Virus record (IMG/VR): IMGVR_UViG_3300035682_000195
Coordinates: 1 to 23,481 of that record
Source of the DNA: a virus
DNA: 23,481 nt
Strand: one strand, 5' to 3'
The first letter of the stretch is position 1. Each line of letters begins with the position of its first letter. The position numbers and the translations under genes were made by a program. Under the pieces are notes generated by a model that was not told where the DNA came from, made no database searches, and saw only the letters and a program-made list of their open reading frames with translations. Below are positions 1 through 6,131 of the stretch, in pieces.

Positions 1-2
1 AC

Positions 3-473
3 AAGGCGACACAAGGTTACGGGTATTCTTACGCTGACCTTCCGAAAATCTTTGAGGTAATCAATCCGTTGCTAAAAAAACACGGACTTGGCTTTACTCA
101 AACCCTACACACCAAAGACGATGTTAATTACATTGCTACAATGGTATTCCATGTTGAATCAGGAGAGAGCTTAGAAAGCCTTGTTGCTATCCCTTATGTT
201 CAGCTTAAGGGTATGAATGACTTCCAGTCGTTTGGTTCAGGTGTGACCTACTACCGCAGGTATGCACTCAGCTCTGCACTTGGTTTAGTAACGGACAAAG
301 ACACGGACGCATCAGGTGAGCAAGTTAAAACTGAGAAGAAACTACCTGCCATTGACCAAAAGCGTTTCAGCGCAGCAGTACAAGCTATTGCCAAAGGTGA
401 GTATACCCGTGAAAAGCTCGAAGCATCGTTTGCTTTAACTGAAGGTCAAATTGATATGCTCAACGCACTATGA
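3..473 (+). CDS. ERF-family single-strand annealing protein (5' partial)
   Basis: The reading frame is open from the first bases of the window, so the true start lies upstream; the TTG at 69 is only an internal codon. The visible 156 residues match the core of ERF recombinases: an N-terminal ATQGYGYSYADLPKI block, a beta-rich centre with a VESGE turn, then the diagnostic FGSGVTYYRRYALSSALGL and a DKDTDA acidic tail. ERF proteins coat single-stranded DNA and anneal complementary strands during phage replication and recombination. The next gene, overlapping by 4 nt (ATGA), is an exonuclease that would produce the single strands, which supports the call. The C-terminal 45 residues are variable. 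Confident about family; N-terminus unseen. Confidence 0.9.
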   Translation, partial: KATQGYGYSYADLPKIFEVINPLLKKHGLGFTQTLHTKDDVNYIATMVFHVESGESLESLVAIPYVQLKGMNDFQSFGSGVTYYRRYALSSALGLVTDKDTDASGEQVKTEKKLPAIDQKRFSAAVQAIAKGEYTREKLEASFALTEGQIDMLNAL

Positions 474-1150
474 AAGCTCTCAAAATTCGGTGTTCTGCCA
501 TTGGTAAAATAATGGCAACACCTCGCTCTAAAAGCGAACTACTAAGCCAAACTGCTAAAACTTACATCCACGAACTTGTACTACAGGAGAAATACGGCAT
601 CCGTAAGGAGTTTTCAAGCCGTTACACGGACAAAGGCAACGCAGTTGAAGATGAGTCTATATCGTTAGTCAATGATGTCTTAGACGTTAAATTCATTTAC
701 AAGAATGAGGAGTATTTTGAGAACGATTATATCAAGGGAACACCTGACGTAAACACGGAGGATGTATTGCTTGACGTAAAAAGCTCTTGGGATGCTACTA
801 CGTTTCCGTTTTTTGATACCGAAATACCTAACAAAGACTATTTTTATCAGCTTCAAGGTTATATGTGGCTAACTGGTAAGCAGCAGGCAATGCTTTGTTA
901 CTGCCTTGTAGATACACCTATCGAAATGGTAGAGGACGAAATCCGCAGAGCGCATTGGAAACTGCACAAGATTGATGAGGACTTAGATTTGCGTGAGGAG
1001 GTTGAGAGTAAGCATCAGTTTTCACACATACCAAAGAACCGCAGAGTTAAAGTGTTCTATGTACAAAAAGACGAACAAGTAATTGAGCAGATAAAAGCTC
1101 GCATAGAAGACTGTAGATTGTATTATAATGCCTTAATCGAAATGCTATGA
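470..1150 (+). CDS. YqaJ/RecB-like PD-(D/E)XK exonuclease
   Basis: 226 aa. The PD-(D/E)XK nuclease core is visible: GNAVE (E60), IKGTPD (D93), LLDVKSS (D102 and K104) and the QLQGY helix (Q127, Y131), the QxxxY signature of the RecB/Cas4/YqaJ branch. Such enzymes degrade one strand of double-stranded DNA ends with two-metal catalysis and hand the exposed strand to the partner annealase. The start ATG overlaps the ERF stop by 4 nt, consistent with translational coupling. No iron-sulfur cysteine set is seen (only C8, C143, C145 and one late Cys), so Cas4 is unlikely. Length is typical for phage YqaJ-like nucleases. Confidence 0.88.
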   Translation: MKALKIRCSAIGKIMATPRSKSELLSQTAKTYIHELVLQEKYGIRKEFSSRYTDKGNAVEDESISLVNDVLDVKFIYKNEEYFENDYIKGTPDVNTEDVLLDVKSSWDATTFPFFDTEIPNKDYFYQLQGYMWLTGKQQAMLCYCLVDTPIEMVEDEIRRAHWKLHKIDEDLDLREEVESKHQFSHIPKNRRVKVFYVQKDEQVIEQIKARIEDCRLYYNALIEML

Positions 1151-1413
1151 ACCAAGAAGTAAAAGACCAAGTAGTTTTATCCGTGATGGCAAAGTACGCT
1201 GAACGCTCTGCAACTGGCATACGAAAATACGGAGTAACATTAGACCGAGAAGACCTGACTATCTTTGATTGGATAAACCACGCTCAGGAAGAAGCTATGG
1301 ACTTCACGTTGTATTTAGAGCGCATCCGTAAAGAGATAAGCCTTGAAAAAGTTAAGAGCTTCAGCGAAGGCTACCGAGAAGCAAGTAAAACACGAAAACA
1401 AGACGAACAATGA
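1147..1413 (+). CDS. Small helical phage protein, possibly MazG-like
   Basis: 88 aa, starting inside the exonuclease stop (ATGA). The middle holds a conserved-looking block, KYGVTLDREDLTIFDWINHA, followed by QEEAMDFTLYLERI, an amphipathic helix with the EExxD spacing seen in all-alpha NTP pyrophosphatases of the MazG type. The protein is shorter than a complete MazG domain and has only one such motif, so enzymatic activity is uncertain. The C-terminus is lysine-rich and charged. It lies in the replication/recombination module, where nucleotide-pool enzymes are common. Function is not established. Confidence 0.6.
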   Translation: MNQEVKDQVVLSVMAKYAERSATGIRKYGVTLDREDLTIFDWINHAQEEAMDFTLYLERIRKEISLEKVKSFSEGYREASKTRKQDEQ

Positions 1414-1508
1414 AACCTGAACACGAATATATGGCAGCAGTTGGCACAATGATACTCGTATCCACAATAGCAATTATCTTAGTAATCAATTTAATCTATA
1501 ATTTATAA
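1410..1508 (+). CDS. 32-aa single-pass membrane peptide
   Basis: A short frame begins at the ATGA overlap with the previous stop and ends TAATG, overlapping the next start by one base, so it fits the operon exactly. The peptide has a short polar head (MKPEHEY) followed by about 22 hydrophobic residues (from AAVGTM to INLIY), a clear single transmembrane helix. No function can be assigned. Tight junctions on both sides are the main argument that it is a real gene. Confidence 0.6.
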   Translation: MKPEHEYMAAVGTMILVSTIAIILVINLIYNL

Positions 1509-1741
1509 TGGAAAACAAAACAAACACAGGAGCAATCTTTAAGAATGACAAAAAGACGAATGATAAACAACCTGACTACAAAGGAAAGGTAAACGTAAAC
1601 GGCAAAGAAATGGAAGTAGCTCTTTGGGTAAAGCAAGGCAAGAACGGAAGTTTCTTCTCAGCATCATTTAGCGAGCCGTATGTAGCACCAATTGAACGTG
1701 CGCCAATCGGAGATAGTATTGATAACGACCTTCCTTTTTAA
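1508..1741 (+). CDS. Small beta-rich protein with an SSB-like acidic tip
   Basis: 77 aa. The N-terminal half (TGAIFKN, then QPDYKGKVNVNGKEMEVALW, then SFFSASFSEPY) reads like a compact beta-sheet domain resembling the DUF736-type small phage proteins. The protein ends IDNDLPF, which copies the C-terminal tip of single-stranded DNA binding proteins (consensus DDDIPF) that docks replication and repair enzymes. Its position with ERF and exonuclease genes fits a role in DNA metabolism. Whether the core binds single-stranded DNA is inference. No full OB-fold SSB is visible elsewhere in the window. Confidence 0.65.
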   Translation: MENKTNTGAIFKNDKKTNDKQPDYKGKVNVNGKEMEVALWVKQGKNGSFFSASFSEPYVAPIERAPIGDSIDNDLPF

Positions 1742-1742
1742 T

Positions 1743-1964
1743 ATGTACATTGACGATTTAACACTCCGAAAGCAGCTTTGTAGAATCTTGCTTGTAAAAA
1801 CACGAAACCAAATAGTCCAAGACATAAAAGCCAAAGGACTAAAGATGCACCAGTTTCAGCTCAACAACTTTCTACAAGGCAAAGACGTAACCTTATCAAC
1901 CTTACACAAGATAGATAACTACGTCAGCAGAGAGATTTACTTAAACAATTTAGAGCCACTTTAG
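1743..1964 (+). CDS. Small helix-turn-helix protein
   Basis: 73 aa. The ATG at 1743, one base after the previous stop, is preferred; an upstream TTG at 1692 would add 17 residues overlapping the previous gene. The segment from about residue 26 (IKAKGLKMHQFQLNNFL, then GKDVTLSTLHKIDNYV) resembles a minimal Cro/XRE-like helix-turn-helix: a pre-helix, a recognition-type helix ending NFLQG, then a supporting helix. It is the last gene before a terminator and lies just upstream of the sigma-factor promoter, a sensible place for a regulator. The specific target is unknown. The stop codon lies in the loop of the terminator hairpin. Confidence 0.55.
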   Translation: MYIDDLTLRKQLCRILLVKTRNQIVQDIKAKGLKMHQFQLNNFLQGKDVTLSTLHKIDNYVSREIYLNNLEPL

Positions 1965-1978
1965 CGAGTGGCTTTTTT
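1954..1978 (+). terminator. Rho-independent terminator
   Basis: A perfect 7-bp stem (AGCCACT at 1954-1960 with AGTGGCT at 1967-1973) around a 6-nt loop, followed by a run of six T (1973-1978). The upstream stop codon sits in the loop. It closes the recombination operon just before a promoter. Confidence 0.88.
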
Positions 1979-1985
1979 AATTTTA

Positions 1986-2015
1986 TTGCGTGATTAGAAT
2001 TTAGTCTTATATTTG
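1986..2015 (+). promoter_or_regulatory. Bacteroidota-type promoter for the sigma-like gene
   Basis: TTG at 1986-1988, a 19-nt spacer and TATATTTG at 2008-2015 match the Bacteroidota sigma-A consensus (-33 TTG, -7 TAnnTTTG). It lies directly after a terminator and 15 nt before the ATG at 2031, giving a short A/T-rich leader with no Shine-Dalgarno box. Confidence 0.8.
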
Positions 2016-2030
2016 TTTAGAATTTAACCA

Positions 2031-2558
2031 ATGGATGCACTCAAAATATTAGCAGACCACCACAAAGAATGGGTAAAGATAGTCCGTTCATTTGGAGAGC
2101 AAGACCTCGCAGAAGACGTTGTGCAGGATGTTTACCTGAGAATAGTCAAATACAACTACGAGGAAAAGATACTCAAAGACGGAAAACCAAACATTGCTTT
2201 AATGTGGATGATGCTTCGCAACCGAGCCTTTGAAATAAACAAAACAGGCAGCGTTCAGTTTCTATCATTAGACGAAGTACGAGGAGTTGCCGATGAAGAT
2301 TCCGAGTTAGATAAACACGAAGCACTTGAAAGACTACACATCAGGATACATGAGGAGATGGATAACTGGCATTGGTACGACTCCATGCTATTTAAAGTCT
2401 ATAAGGAAGGCAACGCATCAATGAGAGACATTGCTAAAGACTCAGGCATCTCACTTACCTCTATTTTTAACACGCTAAAAAATTGTAAGGAAAGATTGAA
2501 AGAGGAGGTAGGCGAGGACTACCAAGATTATACTAACCAAGATTTTGATTTAATATGA
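2031..2558 (+). CDS. Phage sigma-70-like RNA polymerase factor
   Basis: 175 aa. Residues 22-45 (GEQDLAEDVVQDVYLRIVKYNY) match sigma region 2.1-2.2, which contacts the core polymerase clamp; a WMMLRNRAFEIN helix follows in place of region 2.4. Residues 128-155 (NASMRDIAKDSGISLTS, then IFNTLKNCKERL) form a region-4-type helix-turn-helix. The size and two-domain plan are like ECF sigma factors, with an acidic linker between. It is the first gene after a promoter and stands upstream of packaging and structural genes, so it may redirect host polymerase to phage promoters. Target promoters cannot be read from this sequence. The acidic tail after residue 157 is unusual. Confidence 0.78.
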   Translation: MDALKILADHHKEWVKIVRSFGEQDLAEDVVQDVYLRIVKYNYEEKILKDGKPNIALMWMMLRNRAFEINKTGSVQFLSLDEVRGVADEDSELDKHEALERLHIRIHEEMDNWHWYDSMLFKVYKEGNASMRDIAKDSGISLTSIFNTLKNCKERLKEEVGEDYQDYTNQDFDLI

Positions 2559-2755
2559 CCTTTGCTGTTGGAGATATAATCAGAGATGTTGAAGATGGTG
2601 ATTGTTATTTTGAAGGTCAGGTAACCGAGATAGAAAAAAACGAAGTAACCAAGTACAAGCTACTGAAAATTGTTTGGAGCGGAGAAGAAGATAAAGAGTG
2701 CAAAGATTTAAATACTATAATAGAGCCACGATGGTGGTACATAACTAAAAGATAA
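2555..2755 (+). CDS. Small hypothetical protein
   Basis: 66 aa, translationally coupled to the sigma-like gene by an ATGA overlap. The sequence starts FAVGDIIRDVEDGD, continues with short alternating beta-type strands and ends EPRWWYITKR; it looks like a small SH3- or Tudor-like beta barrel, but that is only a pattern impression. No catalytic motif is visible. It lies in a run of three genes between the promoter and the ParB-like gene. Confidence 0.6.
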   Translation: MTFAVGDIIRDVEDGDCYFEGQVTEIEKNEVTKYKLLKIVWSGEEDKECKDLNTIIEPRWWYITKR

Positions 2756-2758
2756 ACA

Positions 2759-3130
2759 ATGGCAAAAACACGAACACCAAGAAAAGTACAAGGCTTAGGA
2801 GATACCATAGAGCAAATAACTGAAGCTACAGGTATCAAGAAACTCGTAGAATTTATAGCAGGAGAGGACTGCGGATGTGAAGAGCGCAAGCAGAAACTCA
2901 ACGAATGGTTTCCATACCGCAAACCTGAGTGCCTAACTGAAGAGGAATACAACTGGCTTACTGAAACACGAATCCTCGAAAAGGACACCTTCAAACCAAG
3001 CGAAGTAACAAGAGTAAGAGAAATCTACTCACGAGTAATGAAAGTGCGTTTAGAGCCAAGCTCATGCGCTTCCTGCTTCAGGGAGATAGTATTCAACCTA
3101 AGAAAGATTTACCAAGCATACGAAGCATAA
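2759..3130 (+). CDS. Conserved-looking Cys-containing phage protein
   Basis: 123 aa. The N-terminus is basic, then GLGDTIEQITEATGIKKLVEF leads into GEDCGCEERKQKLNEWFPY, followed by a second helical part and SSCASCFREIVFNL near the C-terminus. The CxC and CxxC pairs could bind a metal or form disulfides, which would make this a small zinc-type adaptor, but no known fold is recognised. The position between sigma-like and ParB-like genes suggests a role in DNA handling or regulation rather than structure; this is inference. Confidence 0.65.
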   Translation: MAKTRTPRKVQGLGDTIEQITEATGIKKLVEFIAGEDCGCEERKQKLNEWFPYRKPECLTEEEYNWLTETRILEKDTFKPSEVTRVREIYSRVMKVRLEPSSCASCFREIVFNLRKIYQAYEA

Positions 3131-3131
3131 C

Positions 3132-3728
3132 ATGAAAGTAGATAAAGTTAAAATCAGCGAGGTTAAGACCAACCCAAAGAACCCGAGACTAATCAAAGAC
3201 GATAAGTTTAAAAAGTTAGTCAAATCAATACAGGAGTTCCCTCAGATGCTTGAGCTACGTCCTATTGTAGTAGATGAGAACAACATTGTATTGGGCGGCA
3301 ATATGCGTTTAAAGGCGTGTAAGGAAGCTGGATTAAAAGAAGTGTTTATTGTAAAGGCTGAGAACCTAACCGAGCTGCAAAAAGACGAATTCATAGTAAA
3401 GGATAACGTAGGCTTTGGAGAATGGGACTGGGATATGTTAGCTAATGAATGGGATACTGAATTGTTAGACGAGTGGGGTTTAGATTTGCCTGTTATGTTG
3501 GATGCTGATGAGTTTGGAACTGAATTTAGTTTAGCAGATGGGGATAAGCCCCCATTTCAACAAATGACATTTACTTTAGCAGATGAGCAAGCTCAGCAAA
3601 TTAGAAATGCTATTGAAGATATCAAGCATACTGAGGAGTATAAGTATGCGGAAACAATGGGCAATGAAAACACGAATGGAAACGCACTTTATTTAATTGT
3701 AATGCAATGGGCAGAGCAAAAGAAATAA
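3132..3728 (+). CDS. ParB/Srx-like nuclease-domain protein
   Basis: 198 aa. The ParB N-terminal fold is visible: KVKISEVKTNPKNPR, an ELRPIVVDEN strand and LGGNMRLKACKEAG (55-67), the GxxR phosphate-binding box of ParB-like domains that in ParB binds CTP. No helix-turn-helix follows as in chromosomal ParB; instead there is an acidic WDWDMLANEW region and a helical C-terminal part. Stand-alone ParB-like proteins in phages often sit beside DNA methyltransferases. Here the 3' end overlaps a Mom-like modification gene by 22 nt, which suggests a shared role in DNA modification or site recognition. Confidence 0.8.
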   Translation: MKVDKVKISEVKTNPKNPRLIKDDKFKKLVKSIQEFPQMLELRPIVVDENNIVLGGNMRLKACKEAGLKEVFIVKAENLTELQKDEFIVKDNVGFGEWDWDMLANEWDTELLDEWGLDLPVMLDADEFGTEFSLADGDKPPFQQMTFTLADEQAQQIRNAIEDIKHTEEYKYAETMGNENTNGNALYLIVMQWAEQKK

Positions 3729-4444
3729 TAGTTAAGGTTATACCTTCAAAGATTGCAAACGATTTTGTTAAAAAGCATCATTACTCAGGTAAGGTAGTTC
3801 CTAATTCAACACTACACTTTGGTTGTTTTTTAGACAACAACTTGCACGGTGTTATGAGTTACGGTCCAAGCATAAATAAAAAAGGCACAATAAATTTAGT
3901 TGAAGGCACAGGATGGAATGAGTTTATAGAATTAAACCGTATGGCATTTGACGATTATTTACCAAAGTATAGCGAAAGCAGATGTATAGCAATTAGCATA
4001 AAGCTCATAAAAAAACACGCTCCTCAAATTAAATGGATAATAAGTTTTAGTGATGGTACTCAATGTGGAGATGGCACAATATATAGAGCAAGTGGTTTTA
4101 AACTTGCTGGAATTGCCGAGAACTCAGGTATATGTAAAATAAACGGAGAGACTGCCCATATCAAAAAGACATACGATATGGGATTGACCAGTTCTTTTTT
4201 GAAGAAAAGTGATATACCAAAATTAAAAAAGTTAGGATATGAAGTTGAATTATTAGTTGGATACCAATTAAAATATATTTACTTAATTGACAAAAATTGT
4301 AAACTAACAGTTCCTATTTTACCATTTAGTAAAATTGATGAAGCTGGAGCAGGTATGTATAAAGGAAAAAAAATAAGCCTCACTGAACGTAAGGCTTTGA
4401 GCGGTGAGGTCGATTCGAACGCCAACTTTAAACTGGATGCTTAA
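3707..4444 (+). CDS. Mom-like DNA-modification protein (GNAT fold)
   Basis: 245 aa. The sequence matches the Mom family: KKHHYSGKV near residue 24, a strand HFGCFLDNNLHGVMSYG, then ELNRMAFDDYLPKYSESR (75-92) and IISFSDGTQCGDGTIYRASG (111-130). Mom of phage Mu converts adenines to N6-methylcarbamoyl-adenine, which protects phage DNA from host restriction; the same chemistry here is inferred from family. Residues 232-245 are encoded opposite a tRNA-like gene and look like antisense read-through, so the functional protein may effectively end near KKISLTERKAL. The gene is more AT-rich than its neighbours, consistent with recent acquisition. Confidence 0.8.
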   Translation: MGRAKEIIVKVIPSKIANDFVKKHHYSGKVVPNSTLHFGCFLDNNLHGVMSYGPSINKKGTINLVEGTGWNEFIELNRMAFDDYLPKYSESRCIAISIKLIKKHAPQIKWIISFSDGTQCGDGTIYRASGFKLAGIAENSGICKINGETAHIKKTYDMGLTSSFLKKSDIPKLKKLGYEVELLVGYQLKYIYLIDKNCKLTVPILPFSKIDEAGAGMYKGKKISLTERKALSGEVDSNANFKLDA

Positions 4445-4469
4445 TGTGTTACCATTACACTACCACCGC
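4400..4469 (-). tRNA. tRNA-Gly(TCC)-like gene with atypical loops
   Basis: Read on the minus strand, a 7-bp acceptor stem GCGGTGG/TCACCGC (last pair G-T), a perfect 4-bp D stem GTGT/ACAC with loop AATGGTA, and a 5-bp anticodon stem TTAAG/TTTAA surround the loop CATCCAG. Read in register, the anticodon is TCC (glycine), but position 33 is A instead of the nearly universal T. The T loop TTCGAAT is canonical, yet the T stem pairs poorly unless one A is bulged. The discriminator base is T, as usual for bacterial tRNA-Gly, and no CCA is encoded. It overlaps the 3' end of the Mom-like gene antisense. It may be a functional divergent tRNA or a decaying one. Confidence 0.6.
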
Positions 4470-4473
4470 ACAA

Positions 4474-4502
4474 CAAATATACAAAAAACAATGAAAATAC
4501 AA
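4474..4502 (-). promoter_or_regulatory. Bacteroidota-type promoter for the antisense tRNA
   Basis: On the minus strand, TTG (4502-4500), an 18-nt spacer and TATATTTG (4481-4474) stand 4 nt before the tRNA 5' end, so transcription would start at or beside the mature end. The -33 box overlaps the first base of the terminase small-subunit start codon. Confidence 0.7.
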
Positions 4503-4834
4503 TGGATAAAGAAAAAAATTTAAAACATTGGCAAAAAGGCGAAAGCGGAAACCCTAACGGAAGACCAAAAGGAAGTAAGAATCGCAGTACGATAGCACGT
4601 CAATGGCTTGAGGTAAATCAAAACCTTAAAAACCCTTTGACTGGAGAAACTGAAACAATGTCTCAGGAGGATTTGATGACATTAGCGTTGATTAAAAAGG
4701 CTCGTGAGGGCGATGTAGCTGCGTACAAAGCATTGATGGACTCAGGCTATGGCGCACCGCTTCAGCAAGTAGAGCAAACAATAACCGAGTTACCACTATT
4801 TCCTGATGTACAAGAGGACAACAGCAACGAATAA
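4502..4834 (+). CDS. terS: Terminase small subunit (DUF5681-like)
   Basis: 110 aa. The N-terminus KHWQKGESGNPNGRPKGSKN is the basic signature of DUF5681-type phage proteins that precede large terminases, followed by a helical part around EDLMTLALIKKAREGDVAAYKALMD, which resembles the C-terminal oligomerisation half of small terminases. Small subunits recognise the packaging site and activate the large subunit. The gene overlaps the large terminase start by 29 nt in another frame. No separate helix-turn-helix is obvious, so the DNA contact may be through the basic N-terminal arm. Confidence 0.78.
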   Translation: MDKEKNLKHWQKGESGNPNGRPKGSKNRSTIARQWLEVNQNLKNPLTGETETMSQEDLMTLALIKKAREGDVAAYKALMDSGYGAPLQQVEQTITELPLFPDVQEDNSNE

Positions 4835-5966
4835 GGTACTTGGGTTAAAGAACCGTATCAAGATTGTACAAGGCGGAACCTCAGCTTCCAAGACGTACTC
4901 AATCCTTGCGGTGTTAATTGACAAGGCACTACGCAAAGACGGACTTGAAATAAGCATAGTAGCAGAAAGCATACCTCATCTAAGAAGGGGAGCATTAAAA
5001 GACTTTGTTAAAATACTAAAGTGGACAAACCGATTTAATGACCAACAATTAAACAAGTCGCTACTTACATACCAATTTAAAAACGGAAGCGTTGTAGAGT
5101 TCTTCTCCGCAGATGATGCATCTAAACTGCGTGGTGCGAGACGTGACATCCTGTACATTAACGAGTGCAATAACGTGACGTTTGAGGCTTACAATGAGCT
5201 TGCTATACGTACCAAGCGTGAGGTGTATTTGGACTTTAACCCTGCAAATGAGTTTTGGGTTCATAAGGAACTAAAAGACGAACCTGACACGGACTTTATA
5301 ATCTTAACCTACAAAGATAACGAGGCTTTAGATGAATCCATAGTCACACAAATAGAGAAGAACCGTGACAAAGCAGCTACGAGTTCCTATTGGGCAAATT
5401 GGTGGCGAGTGTATGGTCTTGGTGAGGTAGGTAGTCTTGAAGGAGTTGTGTTCAATAATTGGAAAGAGATAGACACCATACCAAAAGAAGCGAAGCTGAT
5501 AGGCATAGGATTGGACTTTGGGTACACGAATGACCCTACTGCAGCAATTGAGATTTACAATTATAACGGGACACGGATAATAAACGAACTTGTTTACCGA
5601 ACTGGCATGGTCAACTCAGACATCGCTAAGATACTTCCGTCAGGTGTTATTATTTACGCTGATTCAAGTGAGCCTAAGTCCATCGAAGAGATAAGACGTC
5701 AGGGCAAAACCATCAAAGGGGTTACCAAAGGAGCTGATTCGATTAATTACGGGATTGACGTAATGCAAAGGCAGGATTATTTAGTGACCAAGCAAAGCAC
5801 GAACCTCATCAAAGAACTCCGCTCCTATTGTTGGGATGTAGACAAGCAAGGTCAACGCATGAGAAAGCCGATAGACCACTACAATCACGCTATAGATGCG
5901 CTAAGATACCACGAGATGGAAGCACTCGGACTAAAATCAAACTATGGACAGTACGCAATCCGATGA
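4806..5966 (+). CDS. terL: Terminase large subunit (ATPase and nuclease)
   Basis: 386 aa. Packaging motor at the portal vertex. ATPase motifs: Walker A-like GGTSASKT (23-30), Walker B DILYINE (114-120, catalytic E120) and coupling motif YLDFNPA (141-147). RNase H-like nuclease motifs: GLDFGYTND (D237), YADSSEP (D286) and DHYNHAIDALRY (D357, D364). This plan is that of the PBSX/Terminase_3 branch, and the length is slightly compact. The ATG at 4806 lies within the small-subunit gene. The strongest functional assignment in the window. Confidence 0.95.
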   Translation: MYKRTTATNKVLGLKNRIKIVQGGTSASKTYSILAVLIDKALRKDGLEISIVAESIPHLRRGALKDFVKILKWTNRFNDQQLNKSLLTYQFKNGSVVEFFSADDASKLRGARRDILYINECNNVTFEAYNELAIRTKREVYLDFNPANEFWVHKELKDEPDTDFIILTYKDNEALDESIVTQIEKNRDKAATSSYWANWWRVYGLGEVGSLEGVVFNNWKEIDTIPKEAKLIGIGLDFGYTNDPTAAIEIYNYNGTRIINELVYRTGMVNSDIAKILPSGVIIYADSSEPKSIEEIRRQGKTIKGVTKGADSINYGIDVMQRQDYLVTKQSTNLIKELRSYCWDVDKQGQRMRKPIDHYNHAIDALRYHEMEALGLKSNYGQYAIR

Positions 5967-6129
5967 GCTACCTAAGATGATTAGAGTGGTAGAGCAGTAT
6001 ATTCAAGATACAACTGGCAAAAAAGTGCGCATTGTTTTCAACGATGTGTTCAACGTGAGGAGGCATACTCAAATGTTAGCTCAGGCTTATGCTTATGTGT
6101 TACAAAAAGACGAACAAAAAGTTAAATAA
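5944..6129 (+). CDS. Small hypothetical protein after terminase
   Basis: 61 aa, overlapping the terminase large subunit by 23 nt in another frame. The sequence (DELPKMIRVVEQYIQDTTG, then KKVRIVFNDVFNVRRHTQML) appears alpha/beta with a helical C-terminus and no motif I recognise. Downstream is the frameshifting gene after 2 nt. Real coding is supported by tight packing on both sides; function unknown. Confidence 0.55.
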   Translation: MDSTQSDELPKMIRVVEQYIQDTTGKKVRIVFNDVFNVRRHTQMLAQAYAYVLQKDEQKVK

Positions 6130-6131
6130 AT

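Noticed and set aside
1692-1742. TTG start for the small helix-turn-helix gene
   Set aside because: It would overlap the SSB-tip gene and add an unrelated hydrophobic leader; the ATG at 1743 is one base after the previous stop.
2617-2994. Minus-strand frame opposite two small genes
   Set aside because: No recognisable domain and it crosses two well-packed plus-strand genes.
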